DNA of 64,000 nucleotides from an uncultured Aquimarina sp. GTDB taxonomy: Bacteria > Bacteroidota > Bacteroidia > Flavobacteriales > Flavobacteriaceae. Of the stretch, positions 35,334 through 45,200 are shown piece by piece (within the stretch, counting starts at the first letter, position 1; each line of letters opens with the position of its first letter). The translations under genes and the position numbers were made by a program. The stretch is from positions 124,001 to 188,000 of the forward strand of contig CANMFM010000003.1 in assembly GCA_947497175.1 (NCBI GenBank). The letters are read 5' to 3'. The notes below the pieces were generated by a model. The model was given only the letters and a program-made list of their open reading frames with translations. It made no database searches and was not told the DNA's origin.

Positions 35334-37427
35334 CTAATAAGTTATCTCTACTTTTTTTAATGGGGACTTTGAACCTGAACTAAAAACTGCTTGTAACAAA
35401 TACGTGTAATCGGTATTAATAACCAGTTTATTATCGACAAAGCTGTTTTGCCCGTCCTTAAAAACCTTATATAATGTTGGTTTTCGTTCGTCTTTCCCTC
35501 TAAACAATAGTAATTCTGTCACTCCTTTTTCTTTATAATTCCAGTTTAACAGAATATGTTTCTCCTCTCTATTTGCGGTAACATTGAACCGATCAATACT
35601 GGGTTTTACTTTATTACCACTTATAAAAATTGTAAGAGGAGCAATAGGATCTGATTCGAGCCCAGATTCATCTATAGTTAACAGCGTATACAGGTACTCT
35701 CCTTTTTCCTTATAACCTTTATCTTTATAGCCGGATTCAGCAATATCAAGATCGGCGACCAACTCCCAATTTAGGCCGGTACCTTTCTTCTTTTTATAGA
35801 TAAGCGTTTTTATAGCATCTTCACTATTACTGGATACCCATTGTAACTCTACTTCCTGATCTGTTACCTTAAATTTTGTGATCACAGGAGGAGTAGGTGG
35901 TATAATATCTGGTCGGTTTAGTTTCAATACTTCCGAAAACCCAGAAGGATTATATCGTTTATCAAAAGCCTGTACTTTGTAATAAATTTTCTTGACCAAT
36001 GTTTTTAAGGGTATTGTATCTATTATAGTATTTTCTACTATCGGTCGAAAGGTTATTTGCGTAAATTCTTCATCTTCTAAATTTGCTCTGAACACACGAT
36101 ACCCCAGAAAATCTTTTTCGGTATTTTGTTGCCATTGCAATGTTACGATACCAGTAGAATCAATTGCACCCATTAAACCTCTTGGATCTGCCGGCGGTAT
36201 TGCATCATCGGGTTGCACCATTCTTGGAAAAGAAACTCGTTTTGTGCCATCTAATCCCAAGGCCGTAACGCTGTAATAATTAATTGATTGCACGTCGTTT
36301 ACAGTAATCATTCGCTGGCTTCTATCTACCCCACTTATTACGGGAACAAAATCTCCTTGAACCTGATCAGCCCGTACTATTTCAAAATGAGATAATCCTT
36401 CTATTCCCTCTTGCGGAAAATCCCAGGTGATTACCACACTTAGTTGATCTTTTGACAATACAGCATCCAAGATTGCGGGATTGTAATAATGGCCTTTAAC
36501 TCCTTTTCCTTTTATAATATCAGAATAAGGGCCTGTTTCTCCAAAGGGAGAAATGCCTTTAATACGGTACTGATATTCTTTACCGTTTTGTGGCAAACTA
36601 TCTATATATACAATTCTTGATGTGTTTTGCTCGTCTGTATTGTTTAAAGAAGTTACAGGATCTTCAGAAATACGCTGAAAACTACGTCCGGCATCAGAAG
36701 ATCGTTCTATAAAGTAACTACTGTAATCTCGTTCCAAAAGTTTGTAATTCCAAGAAAGCATGACCTGGCTATCTTTGAAAATCCCTGCAAGTTCTAGGGG
36801 TTTTGGTAAAGGTCTGTAATCTTTTCGACTCAAAAAAACAGCCCCAAATTTAACATTAAGCTTATCCTCTGGAATTTCTGAAATTATTTTATATAAGTAC
36901 GTTTCACTTGCTTTTGTATCATTATCAACAAAAGCAAGTCCTGAAAACAAGGCTACCTCAAAATCTAAATCGGCCGAAAAAAGAGCAAAAGTAAAACGTT
37001 GTTCGAGGATTTGGGCCTGATTAATGATAGCCATCATACCATTACCTCCTTCTTCCATTTCTACCTCAAAATCATCACCGTATAATGCCTGGGCAGCAAC
37101 ACCCGCTAAATCATTTCTGTCTGCAAAACCTTCCCATTGTTCTAGTGGTTTTGGTTTTATGGGCTGATTGTTTAGTTGTTTTATTTCTCTAGGGTTCAAA
37201 ATTTGATCTCCACGACTAACTGTGTGTCGCTCAATCCTGTACCCATATTGATTACTATATTTCCAGGTTGTAGGGGTATTAGGTGCCCATCTTAACTTTA
37301 TAGCACCATTACTACTTACCGAACCTATTACCTGAATAGACGGAGGTAAATCACCCATAGGTTCTTGACCATTGATCATACCTATAATAAATAAACAACA
37401 ACCTAACACTAATAAATATGCTCTCAT
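35334..37427 (-). CDS. fibronectin type III-rich exported protein
   Basis: 697 residues with a Sec signal peptide (MRAYLLVLGCCLFIIGMINGQ). Several FN3-like beta-sandwich units follow, e.g. SIQVIGSVSSNGAIKLRWAP, RGLMGAIDSTGIVTLQWQQN and ITKFKVTDQEVELQWVSSNS, each with the W and later Y-x-Y/Y-x-V of the fold. There is no T9SS sorting domain, so it may stay in the periplasm or be assembled with the other cluster proteins. It lies between the 1532-aa gene (2 bp gap) and the SprB gene (8 bp gap), so all three are surely one operon. A scaffold or partner role is inferred from the context. Confidence 0.82.
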   Translation of the reverse strand: MRAYLLVLGCCLFIIGMINGQEPMGDLPPSIQVIGSVSSNGAIKLRWAPNTPTTWKYSNQYGYRIERHTVSRGDQILNPREIKQLNNQPIKPKPLEQWEGFADRNDLAGVAAQALYGDDFEVEMEEGGNGMMAIINQAQILEQRFTFALFSADLDFEVALFSGLAFVDNDTKASETYLYKIISEIPEDKLNVKFGAVFLSRKDYRPLPKPLELAGIFKDSQVMLSWNYKLLERDYSSYFIERSSDAGRSFQRISEDPVTSLNNTDEQNTSRIVYIDSLPQNGKEYQYRIKGISPFGETGPYSDIIKGKGVKGHYYNPAILDAVLSKDQLSVVITWDFPQEGIEGLSHFEIVRADQVQGDFVPVISGVDRSQRMITVNDVQSINYYSVTALGLDGTKRVSFPRMVQPDDAIPPADPRGLMGAIDSTGIVTLQWQQNTEKDFLGYRVFRANLEDEEFTQITFRPIVENTIIDTIPLKTLVKKIYYKVQAFDKRYNPSGFSEVLKLNRPDIIPPTPPVITKFKVTDQEVELQWVSSNSEDAIKTLIYKKKKGTGLNWELVADLDIAESGYKDKGYKEKGEYLYTLLTIDESGLESDPIAPLTIFISGNKVKPSIDRFNVTANREEKHILLNWNYKEKGVTELLLFRGKDERKPTLYKVFKDGQNSFVDNKLVINTDYTYLLQAVFSSGSKSPLKKVEITY

Positions 37428-37429
37428 TT

Positions 37430-40400
37430 TCAGTCTATTTTGTGTTTAGGATTAAAAAACTTAATCGTTTGTGCTTTGGATTTCTGAACCTGTCCAGGTA
37501 ATACATATTGCAAACTAGTTTTGTAATCACCATACCTCATCAAAGGGAAAGTTTCAAAAACCAAATTTTCATGTCTCCTTAGCAATACTGGATCATCCAT
37601 CAATATAAGTCCGGTTCGCAGGTCTAGATAATCCTGATAATAATAATGTGTAAGATTATAGCTATAAGGATTATAATTGCTTATAAAAGAATCAGCTTCG
37701 TTCTCTAGATAGGAAACATAAGAGGTCATTGGTTCTACCCCTCTTATTGGTGGGACACCCAAATTGTTCACTTCTCTGTTCACTACAATAGTTCCTAAAA
37801 GCGGATAAGACTCATACAATAATGGATAAATATCTTTTTTAAAATAGTCTTCATCAATAAGGGCCTTAGGGCTTATCAAAGGTAAATTTCCACTATATCT
37901 GGTTCCTACTAACTCAACTATATCAAAAGGTTCCTGTATTTCGACATCATGAATCAGGATTAATTCAAATACAGAGAGATCCTTATATAAATCCTGGAGT
38001 TTTTTCATGTCCTTTATTTTATCTTTAAAGGTCTTGTATACACTTGTCGAAAAATTATAAGTAAGTAGTTCTCTTTCTTCTTCTTTTACAGACAGTTTAT
38101 CAATACTTTTGGATCGTATTTCTACATCATTTCCTTGTTCAGAATCATCACCCAAACTCTTTTTCACATAGGACTCTGTCAAAGAACTTTGACCATTGTT
38201 TCCTGGAGGCAAAAGCATTATTCCCAGTTCATACTCCTGATCAAATTCTGTTTGTTTTGGCATTTCAAAAACTAACTGTTTTTTAGCTTGACTGTAAGTA
38301 AACGTTTTAACAATTTGAGTTCCTGTACTTGATTTTAAAATCATTGATTTACTCCATCCATCTAATCCTTCGAATAGATAAGGTTGGCCTCTGTTTAACT
38401 GAACATATCCATATTTATATTCTTTAGGATAGAAATTCTTCTGCCCTAATACTGGGTACATATAAGTCACATTGGATAAAGGAATATCTTTAGGAGCTTC
38501 ACCTGTGGTAAATGTTACTTCCTTAAGTTCAACGGCTGTCTGCCCATTATCTTTAATGACTTCCCATTTCCCTTTGACATATTCTTCAAAATGAATTTGT
38601 ACTGTTACTTTTAATTCACTATTCGCCGGAAGCAAGTCATGAGAATAAAACAAGACAGATTCATTTCCTTCTACCCATTCTAATTCTCCATCCAACACTT
38701 TGCCATCCTTACTTAGCTCAAACTTATCAAACATGATTTTATACTTGTGATCACCTTTATCATCTGGCAATTCAAAAGCTTTATTTATAGGTAAGTTGAA
38801 TACTACCTGCGGTGCTGCAAATACATCTATTTCGGATTCTCCTTCTTTGGGCACAATATCACCTATAACTACGATACCTTCTAAAACACTTTCTCCAACC
38901 ACTTCACATTTTTTACCCACGGTGACTTTAAAGCGGAAACTTCCTTTTATAGCACCTCCAAGGATTTTATAACGTCCTCTAAAATATCCTTTTACCCACG
39001 TAGGGTTAGGTAGCCTGGCTTGCATCAAAATCGCACCACTACCAGAAAAAATAGTGAACTTTTTTCGCTTTCCGAATATTTTCACTTTAATTCCTACCTT
39101 CCCTTGTAAATAAGCATATGCTTGTCCATTGGCATACCAGCCATCCATTCCAATAGATTTTGAAGAGCCTTTACAATGCGCATCGCCATAATCTTTAAGC
39201 ATAATATCAAACCCAAATCCTGCATCAAATCGTGCATAAAAAATGAGAAATTTAAGATCCCCTGTTGTCATTGCCCAGTGCATACCAAGGGCCATACCTC
39301 TACCAGAATCCAATTTGTTTAAATCTCTCATGTAGTCCAGTTTAGCAGCATCTACTCCCAACAATTTTGCTACCATAGGTGGTGGTGGTGGACTACCGGG
39401 TAAATCTGTTCCCGTCATGAAATAGGCTCGAGTTTCTTCTTTAAGAATTCCAATATCAAGTTTAGTTCCAATAGGATCATCGGGGGTTCCGATAAGCATA
39501 TGCCAATCATCAGGCCCTGAATAAAAGTCGAGCCATCCTGCTCTACCATTAGGTCCAACCCCTTTTAAAAAACCTAAATTTATATACAGTTCGGAGGTTG
39601 CATGAAAAATTCCGTTTTCAAAATCATGTTTAATGAATACATTTGCGGCGATCCTCCCTTCGGGTTTATAAGAAGCCAGCATTGTTTCATACCCCTCGGA
39701 TAACTTCCCCAATTTTTCCGTAAGCCTTTCATAGTAATCACTCGGAATACTGGACAAGATATTTCCTTCTCCTTTAAAATAAATCTCTTGTATTCCTCCT
39801 GATCGCCTGAATGCTATTCCAAATTCTACTGTTGCATTAAACAGGGATTCTCCACTTATTAAAATAAGTCCTAAAGATGCTTTCATACCAAACCCATTCG
39901 TTTCACTGGGTTCGTAAATGACTCCCGAAATAGAAGTACCAATATTTTCGTATGCTCCATTAGCACTACGATCAATCCCGGCCATTTTCATGCGATTATA
40001 AAAACCTCCTCCAAAAGAATTAATACCAAACACTGAAAATATGGGAATCGGTGTTGGGAGTGTTACCTGCGCATCTGTATACCAGTATCGAAATGTATCT
40101 GTTCGCCCAAATAACACCTTGGCCTCTACTTCAAATCCATTACCAACAGGATATTTTGCACCTACTGCTCCCGCAAATCCTTTTTCATACTTAGGATCAT
40201 CTTCAAAAATAAAAATAGCGCCTTTAAGCTCCAGGCCAGCTACTTCCATCTTTATAAAAAGGCGCTCTAAGTCAATTCCATCATACTTCCATCGTTCACG
40301 ACCATTATCTTCTTCTAACTTTGCCTTGATTGAAAGCTTAGATCCTCCCCCATTACCCCCATCTCCTTCCGAAGTAAGATTAATACTAATATCAAACACC

Positions 40401-42028
40401 AGTTCTGCAACATTTCCTCCCTTTAACCTAAGTCCAACTTCATTTAAACTCACCGGGAAATTAGCTAGTTTCTGTTTTCCTTGATATCCAAAATACTCTA
40501 CAGAGAACTTGGGAGCTTCTGTTTGGATGACCATTTTCTCAAAAACAATCCCTTTAAAATTCACTGTTTTATCTTTATCCGCAACAGAATCGTCATTATT
40601 TTCTTTTAAACCAGAGGCAATAGAAACAGCACCATGTAGCGTTGCCTTAGGGCGAAACTCATCATCCCTTATCGTCATTTCTATAAAGGAATCAGGAGTC
40701 AAATATACATTAGCATTCCAAACATCAAAATCGAGGCCTTCAGTTTTTGAAACCTGAAATGTGTATTCGTCTGGGCGAATAAATGCATTATATTTTAAAC
40801 GTCCCACTTTAGACACAGGAAGTATCATTTCGCCATTAAACTCTCCTTCAATAATAGCGTTGCGTTGCAAACCGACTTTAAAATAATCCAAAGAAAACTG
40901 CCATTTAGAAGCAGAACCTTCATCAATTGACAAAATATTATTTGCCTCAAACGTACCCGTAACCCCAGCATCATCAATGATCATTTTGGTACCTGAAAAA
41001 GATACACGTTTATCATTATTTCTTTTCTTAAAAGCTTTAGGCAAAATAACTTCAAGGCTTTCTACGTACACCCCTCTCCAAAGGTCTGGGGCATTAGCAT
41101 AATACGTGTTTATGTATTCTTGTGGTACTGCTTCATCATTCCTAAGGTCACTAAAGTCGAGTACTGCTGTATTTAACTTAAATGTTGTTCCTTCTAAACC
41201 TTTGACTCCAAATTCGGGTAAAGAAACATTAACTATAATATCATTCCAATCACTTGCCACAGTTTTAAAACTCCCCTCTACATATCCCAATTTTTTCTTT
41301 CCGGCTTTATTCACCGGAAACAAAAGTTCGTCTGAGAACTTAACATCTGCATCGATTGTCAATTCTTTAAAACCAGAACAATCAATGGTAGCATAAGTAG
41401 CTGGTGTTTCAAAACTACCTTTTAGGGTTACAATTAATTTACCATCATTTATATTCATTCTGAACTGCGAAATCAAATTCAATTTTGCGTCTCCGATTAT
41501 CCCACCCTCATGTGATAATTTAATATTATCAGCTCCCAAAATCAATGTTCCTCTAGGGGTGTCCACTTTAAGAAACACAATAAGCTCCGTGTATGCCGGT
41601 TTAAAAACTGCTTTTGCAATACCCATTGTATATTTAACATTACTAACCTCTATTGGGCGTATAGCTACAGGGAGAACCCCAAGGCCATCCTTGGTCAATA
41701 CATCTATATAATTATTAGCTTGTTCTATAGCATTAAATGTATTGGTAGCCATATCCAACCATTTCTTATTTAGCAATGAGTCTACTGAATTAAACTGAAA
41801 CCCTTCTTCTTTTAACTTTGGTTTCTGTTTTTTGTTTTTAATTACCGGAGTATCGTATTTTTCAAGAGACTTAAAGTTTCTAAATACTTTAATTGGTTCA
41901 GAATTCTTGGGACTTATACCATCCTTTGCTAAATTATCAGTATTTACAGAATGAGAAGATGCCAAAGACAGGTTTGTACATAGACAAAAAAGTAAAAATA
42001 TTGTTACAACAGGTATTAGTCTATTCAT
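37430..42028 (-). CDS. giant exported beta-rich protein of unknown function (1532 aa)
   Basis: Not recognised. A signal peptide (ends about residue 23, after SLA) is followed by about 1,400 residues of long amphipathic beta strands, with recurring forms such as LTIDADVKFSDELLFPVNKAGKKKLGYVEG and MILPVSKVGRLKYNAFIRPD, a glycine-rich stretch near DGGNGGGS and a barrel-like segment GNGFEVEAKVLFGRTDTFRYWYTDAQVTLPTPIPIF. The last 350 residues change to mixed soluble sequence. There is no sorting domain, lipobox or catalytic motif. It is the first gene of the operon with the FN3 and SprB genes, under a dyad promoter. Its strand pattern suggests an outer-membrane or beta-helical/bridge-like structure. 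Confidence 0.7.
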   Translation of the reverse strand: MNRLIPVVTIFLLFCLCTNLSLASSHSVNTDNLAKDGISPKNSEPIKVFRNFKSLEKYDTPVIKNKKQKPKLKEEGFQFNSVDSLLNKKWLDMATNTFNAIEQANNYIDVLTKDGLGVLPVAIRPIEVSNVKYTMGIAKAVFKPAYTELIVFLKVDTPRGTLILGADNIKLSHEGGIIGDAKLNLISQFRMNINDGKLIVTLKGSFETPATYATIDCSGFKELTIDADVKFSDELLFPVNKAGKKKLGYVEGSFKTVASDWNDIIVNVSLPEFGVKGLEGTTFKLNTAVLDFSDLRNDEAVPQEYINTYYANAPDLWRGVYVESLEVILPKAFKKRNNDKRVSFSGTKMIIDDAGVTGTFEANNILSIDEGSASKWQFSLDYFKVGLQRNAIIEGEFNGEMILPVSKVGRLKYNAFIRPDEYTFQVSKTEGLDFDVWNANVYLTPDSFIEMTIRDDEFRPKATLHGAVSIASGLKENNDDSVADKDKTVNFKGIVFEKMVIQTEAPKFSVEYFGYQGKQKLANFPVSLNEVGLRLKGGNVAELVFDISINLTSEGDGGNGGGSKLSIKAKLEEDNGRERWKYDGIDLERLFIKMEVAGLELKGAIFIFEDDPKYEKGFAGAVGAKYPVGNGFEVEAKVLFGRTDTFRYWYTDAQVTLPTPIPIFSVFGINSFGGGFYNRMKMAGIDRSANGAYENIGTSISGVIYEPSETNGFGMKASLGLILISGESLFNATVEFGIAFRRSGGIQEIYFKGEGNILSSIPSDYYERLTEKLGKLSEGYETMLASYKPEGRIAANVFIKHDFENGIFHATSELYINLGFLKGVGPNGRAGWLDFYSGPDDWHMLIGTPDDPIGTKLDIGILKEETRAYFMTGTDLPGSPPPPPMVAKLLGVDAAKLDYMRDLNKLDSGRGMALGMHWAMTTGDLKFLIFYARFDAGFGFDIMLKDYGDAHCKGSSKSIGMDGWYANGQAYAYLQGKVGIKVKIFGKRKKFTIFSGSGAILMQARLPNPTWVKGYFRGRYKILGGAIKGSFRFKVTVGKKCEVVGESVLEGIVVIGDIVPKEGESEIDVFAAPQVVFNLPINKAFELPDDKGDHKYKIMFDKFELSKDGKVLDGELEWVEGNESVLFYSHDLLPANSELKVTVQIHFEEYVKGKWEVIKDNGQTAVELKEVTFTTGEAPKDIPLSNVTYMYPVLGQKNFYPKEYKYGYVQLNRGQPYLFEGLDGWSKSMILKSSTGTQIVKTFTYSQAKKQLVFEMPKQTEFDQEYELGIMLLPPGNNGQSSLTESYVKKSLGDDSEQGNDVEIRSKSIDKLSVKEEERELLTYNFSTSVYKTFKDKIKDMKKLQDLYKDLSVFELILIHDVEIQEPFDIVELVGTRYSGNLPLISPKALIDEDYFKKDIYPLLYESYPLLGTIVVNREVNNLGVPPIRGVEPMTSYVSYLENEADSFISNYNPYSYNLTHYYYQDYLDLRTGLILMDDPVLLRRHENLVFETFPLMRYGDYKTSLQYVLPGQVQKSKAQTIKFFNPKHKID

Positions 42029-42110
42029 AGCAATGGGAGCAAAAAATTAGTAACCATCTCATGTCATAAACAAGTTCTAATCGAAATAATCCATGACAAT
42101 TCTAATTGTA

Positions 42111-42155
42111 CAATGTTAGGGGTTTATGTCAAAAAAAAAATCACTGAAAACAGTG
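42111..42155 (-). promoter_or_regulatory. dyad promoter c: CACTG-TTTT-CAGTG, 23 nt, TAACATTG
   Basis: Dyad 42142-42155, spacer 42119-42141 of 23 nt (10 T followed by GACATAAACCCC), -7-like box TAACATTG at 42111-42118, 83 nt before the ATG of the 1532-aa gene. The dyad extends to an 11-bp inverted repeat (42136-42161), so it may also serve as the terminator of the preceding 1727-aa gene. Confidence 0.7.
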
Positions 42156-42245
42156 ATTTTTAATCATATGCATTAGAAGCATTAAGAAACTACTTTAAAT
42201 TACACGTATTTTTCGGATTTAACCTAAATGACCGGAAGATATATA

Positions 42246-45200
42246 CTAGTCGTTTTTTCTAAACCCTACCTCATCTCCTTGTTGTAAAATATCTATACCA
42301 TCATAGTTACCAACAACATTTCCATTTTCCAAAAACTTTTTCTTCAAGAACTCTCCCTGGTTGGTAATTCTTGCTACTTCTTGACTTTTACCGTCTATAG
42401 TGATAATCACCTTAACATCTCCAGCTTTAATCCCACTAAATTTAATAGGTAAATTTGAATCAAAAATTTGGTTCACCTGTTCTAATCCATCTATTAATTT
42501 TTGCTTACTAGCCCTTGAGCCGTCAACTAACAAACTTTTTAGCCCTTCGAATTTAACATTTCCATTATAGGTAAATCGAGATGCTGCATCAGCCAAAATC
42601 GAAAGGTTTTTTCCATTGTTTACGACTCTTATTTGTTCAAAAGACTCTAAAACTCTCCATGCTTCTCTTAGATCGACTCTACGGCTGGGAGAAGCATGAT
42701 CAAACATATTTTTTATTGACACATATCTTGCATCTCTCAATATTTTATCTAATGAAGATGTTCTATTTCCTATCACCACCTCCATCTCACGAACTATTTC
42801 AGCTCTTTTGGTCGGATTATCAAAAGCATCAGGATCCTCTTCAATTTTTTTCAAAAAGTCCTCTGTACCTTTTTTAATCTTTATGCTTAAATCTCCGGCC
42901 TTTATTCCCTTTTGGATCACGTCTAAATAGAATTTTACTGCCTTGCAAGTCTCATCGGCATCACATCCTTCAGAATACTTCAATAAAAACTCAACTGTAG
43001 AAAGTGCCAATTTTGTAGTTTCAAAATCAAGAAGAGTTTGATCACTTACATTATGGACTAGTCTTTTTAGATCTTCCAGATTGATTTCATTTGGATCTAT
43101 GTCTTTGGCTATTTTTTTAAGATAGCCTACAATGTCGTCTCTAGCTGACTCATTAGTAATCAACTGAGGATTATCTTCAATTTCTTGGCGTAAGTCATTT
43201 GCATTTCTTTTTATAGCAGCTCGTTGAGCTAATCCACCGATACCCCCTGCCAATCCTATAGCATCTCCAAAAAATCCAAGCTTATCACAAAAGGTTTTTG
43301 CCACGCTAGCATTTTGCTGTCCTGCTTGATTTCCCTTTGGCACATCACAAACCGTGGAGTATTTCAAAATCAAATTAATACTAGATACTATAGCATCAGC
43401 TCCTTGCAACGTTTGAACCAAATCATCAAGCTTGCCTAATTTTGTGATATGGCGTAGCTTGGTAATATTTCCAACCCCGGAAACAGTGAGCGCAGCTTCG
43501 AAGGCAAAATTAGTTCCCCGATCAGTATTACTAGTACTATAATTTTCAGCAATTGCCTTAAGGATGAACATAGGAATTTCTACTGACTTAATAGAAAAAC
43601 CAGGATCCACGATATTCTCGTACTTCAACAACTTGATAGGATAATAGATATCATAAGTACCAAGATCTACTTTCTCACGAATTACTCTTATTCCAGAATA
43701 TTCATTAGCATCCTGTACAGTTGTTACTACCTCTTCTTCAAGTTTTATAGCGGTATCACCTTCAAAAGTTACATCATAATCACTTACATAAAACCCCAAT
43801 ACTTTATTACTTTCATAGGGTATATCTCTTACTGAATTTGAAGCTAACCCCGATTTTTTCCAAACATCATACAGTATATTAATTGCCTTGGTAAAATTAT
43901 CCTCTCCTCCCCAATTATCTAAACGACTATAGAGTTTTCTAAATGCTATCTGGTTATCAATGGTCTCGGATTTAAGTTTAGAAAGAAAAACATCTGGCGT
44001 TCTCTTACCCAGGGCTTCCATAATTGTAATAACTGCGTCTTCCTCAGACACCCCTTTATCATTAACAGAACAACTAAGGAGCGAACTAAACGCGGACCAT
44101 AACTTTTCATTACTTAAGAAGTCCTGATCGTGAATGTAAGAAAGGTAATCACTAGGTATTTCTGAAAAATAAGTATCGATCTTATCGCAATCTATGCCAA
44201 TGGTAATACCGCCCTCCGGGAAGTATTTCTCATTAAGGTAATCAATAATTTTTATAGAATAATTCGAGGCATAAGGAGCTTCATGTATTTGATCACGGTC
44301 TATTTTAAAATAATTAGAAAATGCTTCGAGATCGTCATGATGATCAAACTTAAAAACAAAATCATCTTTGTCAGTTTTAATAGTGAGTTCGTAATACACC
44401 TCTTTCAAAATACTTCGTTCCTTGATTTCAAAATATTCATCACCCGGGGATACACTTATTTTCTGATCAACAGCAGAAGGTTGATTCTTAAGTTCAAATT
44501 TTAACTTTGTTTCTTCCACGGTAATATTATATTTTCCCACCAAAGAAATAAACTTGTCAACCGCAAATGTTCCCTGACCTGCTTTTTCTGTTAAAAGAGA
44601 TCTCCAAACCAACTCATCTCGTTTACCTTCATATCTTTTTTTTAAATGTTCTAATGCCTTTTTAAGTTTCTCTGTTTTATTTTTTACTATATTATTATTA
44701 GCACCATCTTCATCTCCTTGAAACAAATATAGCTGTAGTCCTGGAGCATGCATTTTTTTCCAATCCAGATGATTGAGATGGGTGCCACCTCCATAATCCA
44801 TCAAAAGATTAGTTGCTCCCTGCGGACTATCATACTTTGCAAACGGGTGTTCTAAGCCAAAAATACCATGACCTAATTCGTGGGCAATTGTTCTGGCTTG
44901 ATTGGTAGTACCAAATACAAATCCATACTGTTTTTTTAATGGCATAAACCCGGATAAAGAGGCCTCGCTCAAAGGAAAATTTATAACAAAAATATAATAA
45001 ACATCACTTTGATAATTAATTTGATTCTTGACATAAGAACTGACAGCGTTTTCTTCATCTGTATAATAGGACAAAATACTGCTATCCCCTACATCTAACA
45101 TACCATTTTCATCAAAATCCCAATCGGCCTGAGGTATTTGCACTGTATTTGCAATTTCAATATCAAAATTGACACCAGCCTTGTTATAGATATCATTGAT

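Noticed and set aside
42136-42161. 11-bp inverted repeat only as a terminator of the 1727-aa gene
   Set aside because: Its core is identical to four other upstream dyads and has the same 23-nt spacing to a -7-like box, so I call it regulatory first; a double role remains possible.
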